A stretch of 64,000 nucleotides of DNA from Patellaria atrata CBS 101060 (lineage: Eukaryota > Ascomycota > Dothideomycetes > Patellariales > Patellariaceae): the NCBI GenBank assembly GCA_010093705.1, contig MU006103.1, forward strand, positions 1 through 64,000, read 5' to 3'. Within the stretch, counting starts at the first letter, position 1. Every line of letters starts with the position of its first letter. A program made the position numbers and the translations under genes. The notes below the pieces were generated by a model, which saw only the letters and a program-made list of their open reading frames with translations, ran no database searches and had not been told where the DNA came from. Shown one piece after another: positions 21,389-32,671 of this stretch.

Positions 21389-21841
21389 ATGTCTCCTCAA
21401 GCTTCAAAGCAACAAAAGTCAAATCCCAAGCCAGCCGCGAACGCCACAAACGTCGAATTCAGCCTTGACGTCGTCGCAGCCCTCTACATGGTCGCCAAAG
21501 AAGGTTCAGGCCTCAAAGGTCTCTACGAAACACTCTCCGCCGTTGACGGTACTCGTACCGCATCCTCATTCGAGCACCAATTCCGCCCAATCATCAAACG
21601 GGCCAACGAACTAGCCAAGGAGAAAGCCGAGGGAAAAGTCTTCGAGGGAGTGAAACCACCCAATAAACGTCGGTTTTCCCGTCGACTTTTTGTCGCCTGG
21701 CTAACAGGGTTGACAGGCAAGAGGGCCGAGGATGCCATGGCCGACGACGTCGAGGAATCCCCACGCCCAGACAAGAAGCGTAAGAGGGTTACTAAGGTTG
21801 CCGTCCCCAAACAAGAGTTCGATGAAGATGAGCCTATCTAA
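21389..21841 (+). CDS. Small basic Myb/SANT-like fungal protein
   Basis: Intronless, 150 residues. Residues about 22-75 form a helical unit (FSLDVVAALYMVAKEGSGLK, then SAVDGTRTASSFEHQFRPI) that resembles the small Myb/SANT-like proteins common in Pezizomycotina, where an L-DGTRTxSS-H-FR pattern recurs. The C-terminal third is lysine/arginine-rich (PDKKRKRVTK), which would serve as a nuclear localisation signal, and ends acidic. The best guess is a nuclear, possibly DNA-binding protein; the family has no established function that I know of. Independent promoter; convergent with the CitE-like gene. Confidence 0.75.
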   Translation: MSPQASKQQKSNPKPAANATNVEFSLDVVAALYMVAKEGSGLKGLYETLSAVDGTRTASSFEHQFRPIIKRANELAKEKAEGKVFEGVKPPNKRRFSRRLFVAWLTGLTGKRAEDAMADDVEESPRPDKKRKRVTKVAVPKQEFDEDEPI

Positions 21842-22330
21842 TACAGTGGATTTTCTCGTGACTTGAACATATGGCATCGGATATGGCGCACAAGGGTTCT
21901 TATTCATGTACCTCATTGGCGATCCATGAGATCCCCCTTCTTTTGCTTTCTTATGAAATGAAATCTGTCACAGGCATATCCTTCCCCTATTGAAAACTGA
22001 ATGTCCCCTCATTTGCAATATCACGAATATTGCATATCTCTGAAGCAATCGTTCAGGTAATCTCTATATGTACCTTTATTCGAATACATCTAATTCAGGT
22101 AATTTACGTTTTCCCCTACACATAACCCCAGTCTCTCATGTACGAATTTCATAAAATGTACAAAGAAGTATGAGCCGTATAATCGCTTACACGGTAAGTA
22201 TGTTAGAAGAATATGAAAGGATCTCAATCATCAATTGAACGGTAAGTCTGATTACCGTCAAAGATAATCTTTTCATTGATATATACAACACACATCCCCA
22301 CCATTCATATCGACTCAGCACCAAAACCCC
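21842..22330. other. 3' flanks of convergent genes
   Basis: Between the stops of the Myb-like and CitE-like genes; no frame or RNA gene recognised. Confidence 0.5.
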
Positions 22331-23439
22331 TTACTCCGGTTCCTCCCCCTTCCACCTCTCTCTCACACCCTCAACATCAGCCCCACAAGCCCTCGCCCTC
22401 TCCACCACCGCTCTCGCCTTCTTAGCAACCGGTGCATCGATCATCTTCCCATCCAACGTCCACGCGCCCCTCCCCACTCTATCAGCCTTCTCATCTGCAA
22501 CACACACCCTAACCGCCCACTCGACCTCCTCCTCTCCCGGCGAAAATACTCTCTGCGCGACGTCCACTTGCGCCGGATGAATGACCTGCTTCCCGTTAAA
22601 CCCCAGCCTCTTCCCACCCGCGCACTCTTCTTCCAGCATCTGCAACGCGGACTCGGAACGGTAGGACGTCGCGACGAGGTCGATGGCGGAGGGGAGGTTG
22701 TGGGCGCGTGCTGCGGCGACGATAGCGGAGCGTGCGTATAGGAATTCGGTCAGCGAGGGGGTTCGGGTTATGGAGAGGTCGTGGGCGAAGTCCTCGGCGG
22801 CGAAGATGAGGCCGGAGAGGTAGGGCGATGCGGTGCAGATTGCGGGGAGGGAGAGGAGGGAACGGGCGGATTCGACGAGGGCGATGATGCGGATGGGGGG
22901 TTCAACGGTGGAGTCGGAGGAAGTGGTGGGGGATGGGAAAGAGGGATGGCGGGAGGGGAGGCGATGTCGGAGGATGTCAGTTATGAAGTGGAGGTCTGAG
23001 GGGGAGTTCACTTTGGGGACAACGATGGCGTCGAGGTTAGGGGCTTTGAGCTAGAGGTAGGTGTCAATACTGGGTGGGCCTATAGGGGCAACAATAGGGG
23101 ATTAGGGGATGAGTCTTGTACATACCACTTCTGTGAGGTCGTCCAGGGCATAGCCGCTGTCGACAGAGTTGATGCGGACGGCTTGCTCCCGGATACCCTT
23201 TGCGCATGGTTGTTGGAGGAGGGAAACGATATTCGACCGCGCTTCCGCTTTCTTGCCAGGGGTGACCGAGTCCTCCAGGTCGTAGGCTACGCAATCAACG
23301 TTCAAGCCGCGGGACTTATCCAGCATCTTCTTCGAGGATCCGGGCACTGTATTTCATCCATTAGCTTCCATAACGAGCAAAGATGAGCTTAAAGCATCTA
23401 CCATATAACAGTGCCCGCCGAATTATTGGAGCGGTCATG
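22331..23439 (-). CDS. CitE-like HpcH/HpaI-family lyase (citrate lyase beta-like)
   Basis: Exons 23403-23439, 23126-23346 and 22331-23050 give 325 residues; introns are 56 and 75 nt. The HpcH/HpaI aldolase/citrate lyase beta fold is clear: [17 protein letters not shown] with the CoA-binding Arg/Lys region, [17 protein letters not shown] with the first metal-binding region, [25 protein letters not shown] with the catalytic/metal Glu, [10 protein letters not shown] with the metal-binding Glu-Asp pair, and [13 protein letters not shown] near the C-terminus. Close relatives include mitochondrial CLYBL (citramalyl-CoA lyase) and bacterial malyl-CoA lyases; the exact acyl-CoA substrate cannot be read from sequence. 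No clear mitochondrial presequence in this start. The last exon is markedly GC-rich. Head to head with TVP23. Confidence 0.9.
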
Positions 23440-23737
23440 ATATTGTCTTGGAGTGCTAGTTGGACTTTTACATGTCCCTTACACGTTTCAATTAACCTCC
23501 GCTGACATCAAGACCGAGTCTATAAGCTCGTAAGAGCTTTCTATACACCAAATATCGGATAATAACGAGATACAGTACCTTTGAGGTTAGCACAAGAGCT
23601 CCCACAACCCTGGACGTCAGAGCGCGGTTCCTGATCTCGGCCAAGCGGCAGCCTTCCGCGTGTTTAACCACGACTTCAATGTAGCTTCAACCACAAATCT
23701 TAAGAACGAATGCCATAACATCTCGCCATACCTTGTA
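23440..23737. promoter_or_regulatory. Divergent promoter region CitE-like / TVP23
   Basis: 298 bp separate the start codons. No gene inside. Confidence 0.45.
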
Positions 23738-24469
23738 ATGGAACAACCTCAGGAAGGGTCGCTGACCTGGCGACTGAGTTCCCATCCCATCACACTCCTC
23801 TGCTTCCTCTCCTTCCGTCTCTGTATGTGCACCCTCCGGGCTCTCCTTTAACCAACCTCCATCCCTCTCCCAAAGCCCAAATACATCAGAGCTAATATCC
23901 TCTCAGCAAGTCTTCTCGTCTACCTTCTGGGTGGTCTCTTCGGAATCGACAGCTTGTGGGTTTCCCCTTCCATCAAACCCCGGTAAATCCATCCACCTTC
24001 CATACCAGAGCTTACCCCCTCCTCCAGTATCCTCATCTTCATAATAACAATCCTCCTCCTCGCTGCAGACTTCTACTACCTCAAAAACATCGCCGGGCGC
24101 CGTCTTGTTGGCCTACGATGGTGGAACGAATCCTCCACTTCCAACACCACTTCCTCCGGCAACTGGGTCTTCGAATCCGCTGATCCTCGGCCCACCAACG
24201 CGACGGATCGACGCTTCTTCTGGCTTGCTCTCTACGCGCAACCCGCTTTATGGGTCGCTCTCGCCATCGTTGATATCATGACGCTGAAATTTGTGTGGTT
24301 GATCTTGGTGGTGATTGCGATGGTGTTGACGGGGACGAACGCGCTTGCGTTTTCAAGATGTGATAAGTTTAGCCAAGCGACGGGAATAGCGGGGAGTGTG
24401 ATGGGAGGTGGAGGGTTGGCCGGGAGGATAGCGAGTGGGATGCTAGGGAGGGTATTTGGGGGACGATAG
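23738..24469 (+). CDS. TVP23: Golgi membrane protein TVP23
   Basis: Exons 23738-23822, 23907-23955 and 24028-24469 give 191 residues. Introns are 84 and 72 nt; the first has a GAGCTAATA branch site. TVP23 (FAM18/DUF846) is a four-span protein of late Golgi vesicles involved in sorting to the vacuole and plasma membrane. Visible: [47 protein letters not shown] followed by the signature [15 protein letters not shown], then [20 protein letters not shown] and [20 protein letters not shown]. The tail is glycine-rich ([19 protein letters not shown]) as in fungal orthologues. Length typical (yeast 199). Confidence 0.95.
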
Positions 24470-26090
24470 TTAGGAATAGGAAGGATGTGGTACGGTAAAC
24501 TAGGGATCAATATATCCAAATGCTCAAGTACGAAGGAGTTATCTTATTTTAATTTATATTCTTAAAGTCTACTCGCTTCTCCAGAATCCTAGATCCTTAC
24601 AAAATAAAAGAAAATCTGTAAAGAGTCTGAATTTACTTGCTCCCAAGTCCATCTCTCTAGTATCGACCTTACCTTTTATCACATGTAAAAAAATATACAA
24701 ACAAAATGAGATTCTCGCACCTTCCAAATTCCTCGTTTGCACCTGCATCTTTATGATTACCAAGTTCCTGTGCTACTTTCGATCTTATGCCTCTATAGTC
24801 TAGTGGTAGTACAGCAGTATTTGCTCAAGTCAACCTCCTGCGTTGCAACTGGTACGAGGGTTCATCCACCGGTTGTGGCTGCCTAAGGACACTCATTTGA
24901 GTTAAAGGAAATCTAGAATCTACTATTAGAGACACGATTTCGCCTCAGCAAAATCAGTACGCCTGGTTTTCTGGGAGCCCTCGGGGCTTCTCTTTTTGTA
25001 TATTTTTTTCCTCCATGAAGTTCTTTTCTTTTTCCTTGTCTACACGACGTCATGTAAAGAGAGCAGAGGAAGAGTGACCGATGGAATGACCCAAAACCTT
25101 ATTGGAAATCACGTTAGGTTAAGGTAGTATTAAATACGTATATATGCGACTTCCGTTACTTTTAAACTTTTAATTGCCCCCCAGACTAGGTTATTGTGCG
25201 TTTTACTATGATGGAACGGACTTTTGCCCGCCATTTGCAACTCCTATTCAACTTCTCGCAATGCACGTATACCTGAGTTTATGGAAGGATGTTGATGTCA
25301 AGAGCTACCGTGGACAGCGACCAGAGTGTGGTAGTTTAGCAGAAGTCTTAGCCTCGCTACATCTTAGCTACTAGCCTTAAGAATACGGTAGTATATTCAG
25401 GTAAGACTCCTCTCCTTAACCCTTCCATATTTGAAAAAGAAAAGGGAAAACTACGTTTGCACACATTCTCTCCACTCTTCTAAGCTCCTCTCCCAATCTA
25501 TCACAGTCTCTTTCCCAACCAAAGTTCTCCCCACCCTCCCTCGAAACGAAATCCTTTCCCAACATCTTCCCTATAACTCGACTTCGGTCCCAAGAGGTCG
25601 GTCTATTCGCTTTAGATGTTCTATGAATGACATCAACGTTCATACCTTTCTTTCGCAGAGTCGGAGTAGTGGCAAAGGGAGTCTAACATACTCCACCTCC
25701 CCTCTATCCTATCTTACTTACCTTACTTAGTATGACCTGAAAGATGAAGGTTTCAGATACATACGCCGAATAGGAAAGCACGACGACCGCCGCGGACCTA
25801 CCGTATCCATTTCGTATCCCCCACATAAAACCTAAACTTAAAGTTAAACCTTAACAAGACCACACTCTCCTCAAAAGTACCGTATCCCTCATCGTCACTC
25901 ACTCACAAGTTAAGAAGTAAACAACACATGCACAACTCACTATTCCCTACATTAAACACATTCCCCTTTTCTAAGATATACATCTCAATATACATTTAAC
26001 AGAAAGCGAAAGCAAAACAGCCTCCACAGACCTAGAACCCACTTCACTCATAACCCCCCTCCCCCTATACAAAAATACAGAGAATCAAAA
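24470..26090. other. Intergenic region with a tRNA-like element
   Basis: No protein gene supported. A degenerate Pol III-type unit is listed separately at 24786-25009. The remainder has only short chance frames (for example 25431-25730 plus), and near 26000 the 3' flank of the minus-strand wall-protein gene. Confidence 0.5.
24786..25009 (+). ncRNA. Degenerate tRNA-like / Pol III-type unit
   Basis: Seen: a perfect A-box match TAGTCTAGTGG at 24796-24806 (as in tRNA-Glu/Asp/Gly heads), a near B-box GGTTCATCC at 24859-24867 (one mismatch to GGTTCRANNC-type boxes), a short G/C hairpin at 24973-24992, then T-runs at 24993-24997 and 25003-25009 that would stop RNA polymerase III. A proper cloverleaf cannot be drawn: acceptor and T stems do not pair. 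It could be a tRNA pseudogene, a tRNA-derived SINE, or a Pol III ncRNA. No anticodon is assigned. Confidence 0.35.
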
Positions 26091-26886
26091 TTACAGCGCC
26101 ATAACAGCTCCCACAACGGCAACCACAGCGGCCAACCCCGCCGCAACGGGTCTGATCTCACTCGCCGCATCCGTCGGCACGCTCGCCTCGGTCTCGGTAC
26201 TACTCGGCTCCTCCGTCGCCGTACTCGGCACCGTCCGCGTCGTGGTGGCCGTACTCGTACGCATAGTCAGCGTAGTCCCATCCGTCTCGGTTGCCGTCTC
26301 GGTCATCGTTTCGGTCTCAGTCGCCGTCTGGGTCGTCGCTTCCGTCTCGGTAGCGCTAGCGGACTCGGAGGCCGAAGAGGACGGCGCGACGGTGACGTCG
26401 CTGTCGATGACGAATTGCGGGGTGAAGTTTACGGCGGAGGTATCGGTGTCGTCGACGATTTCGATGGTGTAGTCGGAGCCGCGGACCGTGGAGGCCGGGA
26501 CGCGCCAGCTGTAGGAGCCGGAGTTGGGGATGTTTTCTATCATGATAGATCAATCGCTATTCTTTCACAATATACTGGTGCGAAGAAGGGTTTTTGGAGG
26601 AGAGTGTATGAGTGGGTTTTAAGGGGATGAGAGGTTTCTACATACCAGCAATAGGTTCCCCCTCCTCCAAATTGCCAGACGGGCCAGAGCGCAGGATCAA
26701 GGTCACCGTCCCGTCGGTCGTGGGATCCCAGCTTATCTCCGTCGTCTCGCCGGCCTCGAAGTTGAGGCCTTCGCGTGGGATATGGAAGGGGTTTGGGCTT
26801 GCGCCAGCGGAGGGAGCGCCGCTGGTGGCTGTCTGCGCAACTGCGAAAGCCGCGAAAGAGAAGGCGAAGATGCTTGCGAAACGCAT
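26091..26886 (-). CDS. Kre9/Knh1-like Ser/Thr-rich GPI-anchored wall protein (copy 1)
   Basis: Exons 26646-26886 and 26091-26536 give 228 residues; intron 109 nt. Layout: signal peptide (MRFASIFAFSFAAFAVAQ), an immunoglobulin-like Kre9/Knh1 N-terminal domain (about 30-125; HIPREGLNFEAGETTEISW, GTVTLILRSGPSGNL, SGSYSWRVPAS, YTIEIVDD), a Ser/Thr/Glu-rich stalk of about 75 residues with repeated TETxT, and a hydrophobic tail (VAAGLAAVVAVVGAVMAL) after small residues, the pattern of a GPI-anchor signal. Such proteins sit in the fungal cell wall or membrane and are linked to beta-1,6-glucan assembly. Same domain plan as the gene 1.3 kb to the right, so the two are likely paralogues. Confidence 0.9.
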
Positions 26887-28185
26887 TCTGAGTGTTACTT
26901 TTCGGGGGGTTGCGGTGGATCGGATTGAACTATGGCCGTCTTTAGATAGTCGCGATGTGGTTCAACAAGAGTGAGGAGGAGCGATGTATGACGCGTCTTC
27001 AGCTGAATAGATGTACACGCGCAAGAGGCTGTGTAGGACTAGAAGAGTGGGATACCGCTTGATAAACACAGCTGGTAGAAATGGTATCAGGAGAGAGTGA
27101 CTGATGAAGTAGAATTACAATTGGATAAGGTATTGATGAAACAGATGATGACAACGGGCGACGAAGGAATTAAAAGAAGTCAGCGAAAGAGGAGAGAAAG
27201 ACCCTTCAACTCCCCTTTACAGCCGAGCCGACGATGGAAATTGGATGGGGTGTTAGGCTCACCCCATCGCGAGCTGTAAGTGGTCAATTACGCCGTGGGA
27301 TCTGGAGGCTAAAAAGCCAAATCGATCAAGTGCAAGAAACGCCTTGCCGGATGCGATCAGGTCCTTACGGAATTTTTCAACCGGGCCTTGTACCTTTCTC
27401 TTGGTAATTTGGAAAAGAAGTTGCCCCTGTAAATCTGTCATACTGATCGTCAAAATGTGCATATTGATATCAAAAACCAGGCTGATTGATAAGTAACCCA
27501 ATGACGTACCTCCGCATCGTCTTCTCATCTGAAACAAAGGGAGGATTGTGTCGCAAAAACTGCCAGGTGTTCGCAGACATATCGTCTCAGATTTGTAGAT
27601 ATGCAAAGGGCGGGACCTAAAGCAGTCTTGACGTGCATCTCTCCGCATCATAGGATATGCAGGAACTAGACACCCGTAGACGGTAGTAATCTGCATCTAA
27701 AGCTGCTATGCGGGTCCCGGGTTGCATTAGTAGGAAAACTTGATGTAAATCGCTGCAAAACAGTTTCTTGAACGTTGATGTCGTGCTATTTACCTAATTA
27801 CCTTGCATGCTTCAAACCTTGGGCCGGGGAAGATCCGCGCAATAATGGTTAACTAGACGTCAAGCAGATAGCTCCAACATATATCAAGGTGCTGCTGCCA
27901 CGCAGCGTGATAGATATTAACAGGAAGGAAAAGGATTGCATGCATCAGCTGGTATTATGCGATTATTACTCCTACACTCATACTCGAACTCTCGTTTGCT
28001 TGCCTTCAACGCCCTTCAGATGCTGCAACAAAGACATAATATGACCAGATTAGACATTGTCATGAAGAGAAAATCCCAAAGTGAGATGCGAAACCCAGAT
28101 TATAACACAGACAGCCACTCGAATACCGTCCTTTTTTAAATATCCCGCAATTGGAACTTCCCCACACAAATATTGTGCAAGTTGC
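26887..28185. other. Spacer between two related wall-protein genes
   Basis: 1.3 kb. A minus frame of 145 codons at 27259-27696 has no recognised domain, a cysteine/arginine-rich composition and no splice partner; I leave it uncalled. The left part is the promoter of copy 1 and the right end is the 3' flank of copy 2. Confidence 0.45.
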
Positions 28186-28987
28186 TTAGAAAAGGTAGGC
28201 AACGGCACCTGCAATACCTGCAACAAAGGCCAAGTTACCAGTCAAAGCAACAGCGGCATCAGTTGGAACACCAGTGCTTGCAGTAGTAGCAGTAGTGGAA
28301 TCTTCCGTTGCAGTAGTGGTAGTCTCGAAACCAGTGCTGGTAATAGTAGAGCTGGCAACAGTTGTAGTGATGTTTGTCAAGACTGTAGTGGTATTAGAGT
28401 GGACAACGGTGGTAGTCGAATTCGAGAACGTGAAGGTCGAAGTGACGGTTGCGGTGATAGAGGCGGTCTCGGTCTCAGTGGAAGTTGTCATGCCAGAAGA
28501 GAGAGTAGAGGTAGAGGGATTGGGGCCACCGGCGATGGTAAATTGTCCAGAGTAATTGATCTCATCGCCTTGAGTGATCTGGAGAGCATAGTCGGCGCCA
28601 ACGGGAAGGTCCTCATCAGGAGTCCACCTATAGCTTCCACCAGTTGCGCTTGCTGTTTATGAGTTAGCTTTGAAGCTCATTATGTTGAGCATGCGATGCA
28701 CTCACAGGTCAAGGTCGCGATCGTGTCAAGATTGCCGCTCTCACCTCTGCGGAGAGTGATAGTAACAGGCTGTGAAAGCAGATTGTCAGCTCAGCCTTGC
28801 GTGATGGAACAAACAATCAATCAAGGAAGCTTACATCCTCTAAATCAGGGGCGACATAGCTGATTGTCGTTGGTACGCCAACCGTGTAAAGGCCTTCAAG
28901 ACCTCTGAATTGCAAAGTCAAAGACTGAGCAGCCACGAGGGAAACAAGGGCGGACGCGCCAGCAAGAGCAGTGGTGAAGAAACGCAT
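28186..28987 (-). CDS. Kre9/Knh1-like Ser/Thr-rich GPI-anchored wall protein (copy 2)
   Basis: Exons 28835-28987, 28706-28769 and 28186-28652 give 227 residues; introns 65 and 53 nt. Signal peptide (MRFFTTALAGASALVSLVAA), Kre9/Knh1-like domain (FRGLEGLYTVGVPTTISYV, VTITLRRGESGNLDTIATL, SATGGSYRWTPDEDLPVG, DYALQITQGDEINYSGQF), a Thr/Ser-rich stalk with several NxT/S sites, and a C-terminal hydrophobic tail (LTGNLAFVAGIAGAVAYLF) preceded by small residues, as for a GPI anchor. Sequence and plan match copy 1, but it has one more intron. Extracellular, wall or membrane bound. Confidence 0.9.
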
Positions 28988-29577
28988 TTTGACTCTTGGG
29001 GGAGCACAAAGTAAGTAAACCTAAGTAAGAGGCTGTAGAAAAAAGGTAAGGTAAGTAAGATGAAAGAGCGTAGGAGAAAAGTTGAACGAAAGTGAGTGTG
29101 TTGATTTGCAGCAAGGTAGACAAAGGAGTTTTTGAAGGTGCAAAGGAATGCGAAGAGAGAGAAATCGCAGGAATCGCCAGCTTCCCGCTTTCGTGTAGCG
29201 CGTTTTTGGAATTTTAAAGACAAATGACGGAATTTCGCCAATCACAATTCAAAACAACCTTGGCATATCAAAATTCACCAATCATATCAATTAAGTTGAG
29301 GGACCCTAGTTTCAGCTATTAAGGGGCTGGACCTGTCCAATAATACCTTGTATATAAGCCCCAAAGTTGGGAAAATTAAGGTAATGCTCCATTAAGGAGG
29401 CCAGCCATAAAAAGGCATGTCAGACCGCCGATCTACTTGTAGATACTCTATAGGTGCTCACTTCATTGATACGGAGTGTTTCTCCAGCTAACTGTGAAGT
29501 ATCAGCCGAAGATAATGAGTACGTCAATGTGGAAGTATGTCTTGATATGGGATATCGTCGAAGGACGAGAAGCGTCC
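28988..29577. other. Promoter side of wall-protein copy 2
   Basis: 590 bp between the start of copy 2 and the 3' end of the dynein gene. Low-complexity GA/CT stretches keep short frames open (28896-29245) but no gene is supported. Confidence 0.45.
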
Positions 29578-31746
29578 TCATCGAGTCCCATTAACACCTA
29601 CATTATTCTCCAGCCTGTTGACTAGTTTCTTCATCGAAGTCCATTCATCATTCCTCACTGAGTCTAGACCTCCTAATCCAGTACCGACCTCAAAGACGGT
29701 AACGACACTATCCAAACCACCGACCGCAATCCGTTTACCTTCTTGAGGTTCCCATGCGAGCTTGTTTAAACTTCTAGGCATATATACACTACCATTCTTA
29801 TTTGACGGAGTCGTTTTCGTAACAGGCACTTCAACATCGGCGTTGATGTCCCACACTTCTAGACTTCCCGCTCCATCGACTAGGGCAAAGATTCCAGCTT
29901 TGATAGGTGACCATCTAGCACTGTAAACCAGATCCTCGCGAGTGAAGTCAAGCAAGGGTGATGCAGCTTGTGCGGTGCCGGTCACACTCGTGGTACTGCT
30001 CGTCGCTGATTGTCTGACTTTCCACAGTTTGACGCTCCAGTCAATACTGGAACTTAGAACCAGATCACCAAGATCAATCGGTCCCTTTGCTGGATGGAAA
30101 TCTAGAGACATGACTGGTGCACTATGCCCACGGTATGAGATCCGCGTGTCCACACCAGCTTTTGCTCCAGCTCGATCGTAACGGCTGCATGGGTAGATAT
30201 TACCATCTTCCGAGCCGACTAAAAAGTAAGTAGGGTCTGATTGCGGGAATGCAATACATGTAGGTGCCATATCTTCCGTTTTTGTGGGTGGTGGGGTTAT
30301 TAACTCGAGGTATTCCTGGGGTTGTGATAACATGTCAATAGACCAACCACATACAACCCCATCCGTTGAACAAGATATAATATTGTTGGCATTCTGAGTG
30401 CCTACAATATCAATAGAGTATACAGGATGAGTATGACCGGAACCGGTTAAGGGTGTCTTTTGTACCGGGGTATGTTTCGTTCGTGTGTCCCAAAGCAGGA
30501 CTTGGCCACTGTACGCTCCGCCAATGATCAGATTTGGATGGAAAGGTGAGAATTTTGCAGCGATGATATCCGACTGGGCATGGAATATATACTCTGCACG
30601 ATCTTGCATATGCATATTCCAGACCTGTATGATTCCATCAGGTTCGTGAGGTGCTGTTGGGTTCTTAGTGTAGGATGCTAATACAAGCTCCGGAAACTGA
30701 AGTGATATCAATAATTGCCCCGATTATCAGTATATTTAGACATACCTTAGGAGAAAACCCTATGTCGCTGACCATACGCTTTTTGCTCCATCGGTCATCG
30801 TAGAATTGTACGACTTCACGCACACTACTCGGACCGAACTCACCATCTTCATCTACGGGCACGCTTGAACCTCCAACAGCGTAATTGGCTAGAATGTCGT
30901 ACTCTTGATCCAAAGCTCGTTCCAGAACTTTTGTAGATCTCTCTACGAACTCTCTGAATTCCTCTGATGTCTCTACGGCATTGAGTTCTTCATGATTAAG
31001 TGTCCTCGCGGGGAAGTTTGGTTGTGGTGCATCGGGTTGTAATACTGCATCTGTACCAGACTGCTGTAAGGCCTTGAGTTCTGCTTCAATCTCTGTTCTG
31101 ATATTCTGCCGAAGCTCCTCTTCTCTTTCCCGTTCTCGTCTACTCAATCTCTTACTTGCCCGAGGAGATCTAATCCTTCCTGGTGAGCCATCCTCATCCG
31201 AACCAAACCCTGGCGAACGCCGCCTAGGTGGTGACCAGTCAGTGGACGTCTGAACACCCTTACTATATGTAATCACCTCCCGCTTGGGTGACGATGGAGC
31301 TTCGTATACAACAGTGAGAGGCGCGAGGGATAGAGTTTGAGTAGCTACAGATAAGGAGCGGGTTTTGAGAGGCGGACTGGAGGGATCTGATTCATCTTGA
31401 CTGGCTCGACCAGCGCTGGCGATAGATGTTGGGCGACTTCCTCTACCGGCAGATGGTGAGGATGGATCGTAAGGGCCTGTGGAACTTGGCCGACTACCTC
31501 GAGTAATCGCTTCTATGATGTTGTTTACATCACGTTGTTTGTCTGCTCGACTTCGTAAGGGATCGATTTCGAGCTTTGGAGTGTCAGAAAAGGTTGATAA
31601 CTCAGCATCTATATCTTTACCTCGTCTTTCGTACTCTGCTTGGCTGCAGCGAGTTCCTTGGATCTTTCAATTCTTTGGCGCTTTAACTCTTCGAGCTTTG
31701 CTTTCTTTGCTAGAATCTCATTTCTACGCTGTTGAAGAGTATCCAT
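29578..31746 (-). CDS. Cytoplasmic dynein intermediate chain
   Basis: Exons 31621-31746, 30746-31573 and 29578-30696 give 690 residues; introns 47 and 49 nt. This subunit joins dynein heavy chain to light chains and to dynactin. N-terminus is the charged helix that binds dynactin p150 (LQQRRNEILAKKAKLEELKR, residues 5-24). Residues about 142-151 (ITYSKGVQTS) are a light-chain docking motif of the KxTQT type. Then Ser/Pro- and Arg-rich linker, an acidic helix with RREREREEELRQNI, and the WD40 propeller from about residue 320 (PDGIIQVWNM, FHPNLIIGGAYSGQVLLWD, ISCSTDGVVCGW, LVGSEDGNIYP, VLSSSIDWSVKLWK). The first intron was placed at 31574-31620 because it restores frame with a GTAAAG donor, CTGAC branch and AAAG acceptor. 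Head to head with ATP synthase subunit e. Confidence 0.93.
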
Positions 31747-32216
31747 ACCTTAGTCGCAGTTCAAGCCTGATCTAGACCTTAGAGGTCAGTTTCAAGAGCG
31801 TGTTTCGTTGGAGATAGTTGCAATTCCTAGGGGCCCAATGCAACACGAGAATGCCCAGTAAAAAAGGTATCGAAACTCCGTAGACTCCAGATTTTCAAAA
31901 GGACTGGGGGTATCAAATCTGTACAGTAATCGTCGCGTTGTATAAGCTGTTCGTCGAGACTAGGGGTTGAGGTTCATCGTTAAAAATTTGGGTCACGTGC
32001 AAGCTCTCCGAGCCGGAGAATCGGAGGGAACCGTCGAACAACTTTATTCCCCAGTCGCAACATCTTCGAACATACATCAGAGCTTCCTTTCCTTCGGCCG
32101 AACCTGCAATTTCTCATCAACGGCATCAGTTGCTCTTATCGCTCAATACATACAGTTGTAGGGGCAATTGACACCTTTGTCGCGCTCTCATCCCGTCGGT
32201 TCCTCGGTTGCGCGAT
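31747..32216. promoter_or_regulatory. Divergent promoter region dynein IC / ATP synthase e
   Basis: 470 bp between start codons; only a 64-codon chance frame inside. Confidence 0.45.
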
Positions 32217-32671
32217 ATGGCTTCAACGGGTGTTAACGTAGGTCAATTCCATAAGGAAAAGCTTCCCAAGCTCAATACAATACTCCAATGGACTTCTCGT
32301 CAGGCTCTGAATGTGCAGAAGAGTTAATTAATGCGTTATAGGTCCTACGATGGTCGGCACTCGGGCTAGGGGTATTTTACGGCATCTATCATCAGAGTTC
32401 AATATACACGAAAGACCGGGTCGCCAAGTCCAAAGCCGAATATAACCACAAGATGGAGCTGATAGAGAAAGCGAAGGCGGAATTCACAAAGAAGAACAAC
32501 CCCTCTTCGGTGAAGGGTGGAGACAGTGCGTGATTCCGTTTCCTTCGGCAAACCGTCCTACACTAGGGCTAAGGTCGTAAACTGACGGAAGCTACAATAG
32601 TCATCACGGACCCAGAGGACCCAAATTTCAACCTCGAGACATTTCTACAAGTAAAGGCAGGGGAGAAATAG
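32217..32671 (+). CDS. ATP21: Mitochondrial ATP synthase subunit e
   Basis: Exons 32217-32237, 32342-32525 and 32601-32671 give 91 residues; introns 104 and 75 nt (the latter with a CTGAC branch). Subunit e (Tim11) is a small inner-membrane protein of the Fo part needed for ATP synthase dimers and cristae shape. Visible: MASTGVNVLRWSALGLG with one membrane segment carrying the GxxxG dimer motif (GVFYG), a Tyr/Gln pair after it (YHQSSIY), then a charged helix (KAEYNHKMELIEKAKAEFTK) and a short acidic C-terminus. Length is typical (about 90). Confidence 0.92.

Noticed and set aside
27259-27696. 145-codon minus-strand gene
   Set aside because: No domain, odd composition and no splice or homology support; left uncalled.
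31574-31746. Frameshift in the dynein intermediate chain N-terminus
   Set aside because: A 47-nt intron with GTAAAG donor, CTGAC branch and AAAG acceptor joins the two frames exactly, so no break is needed.
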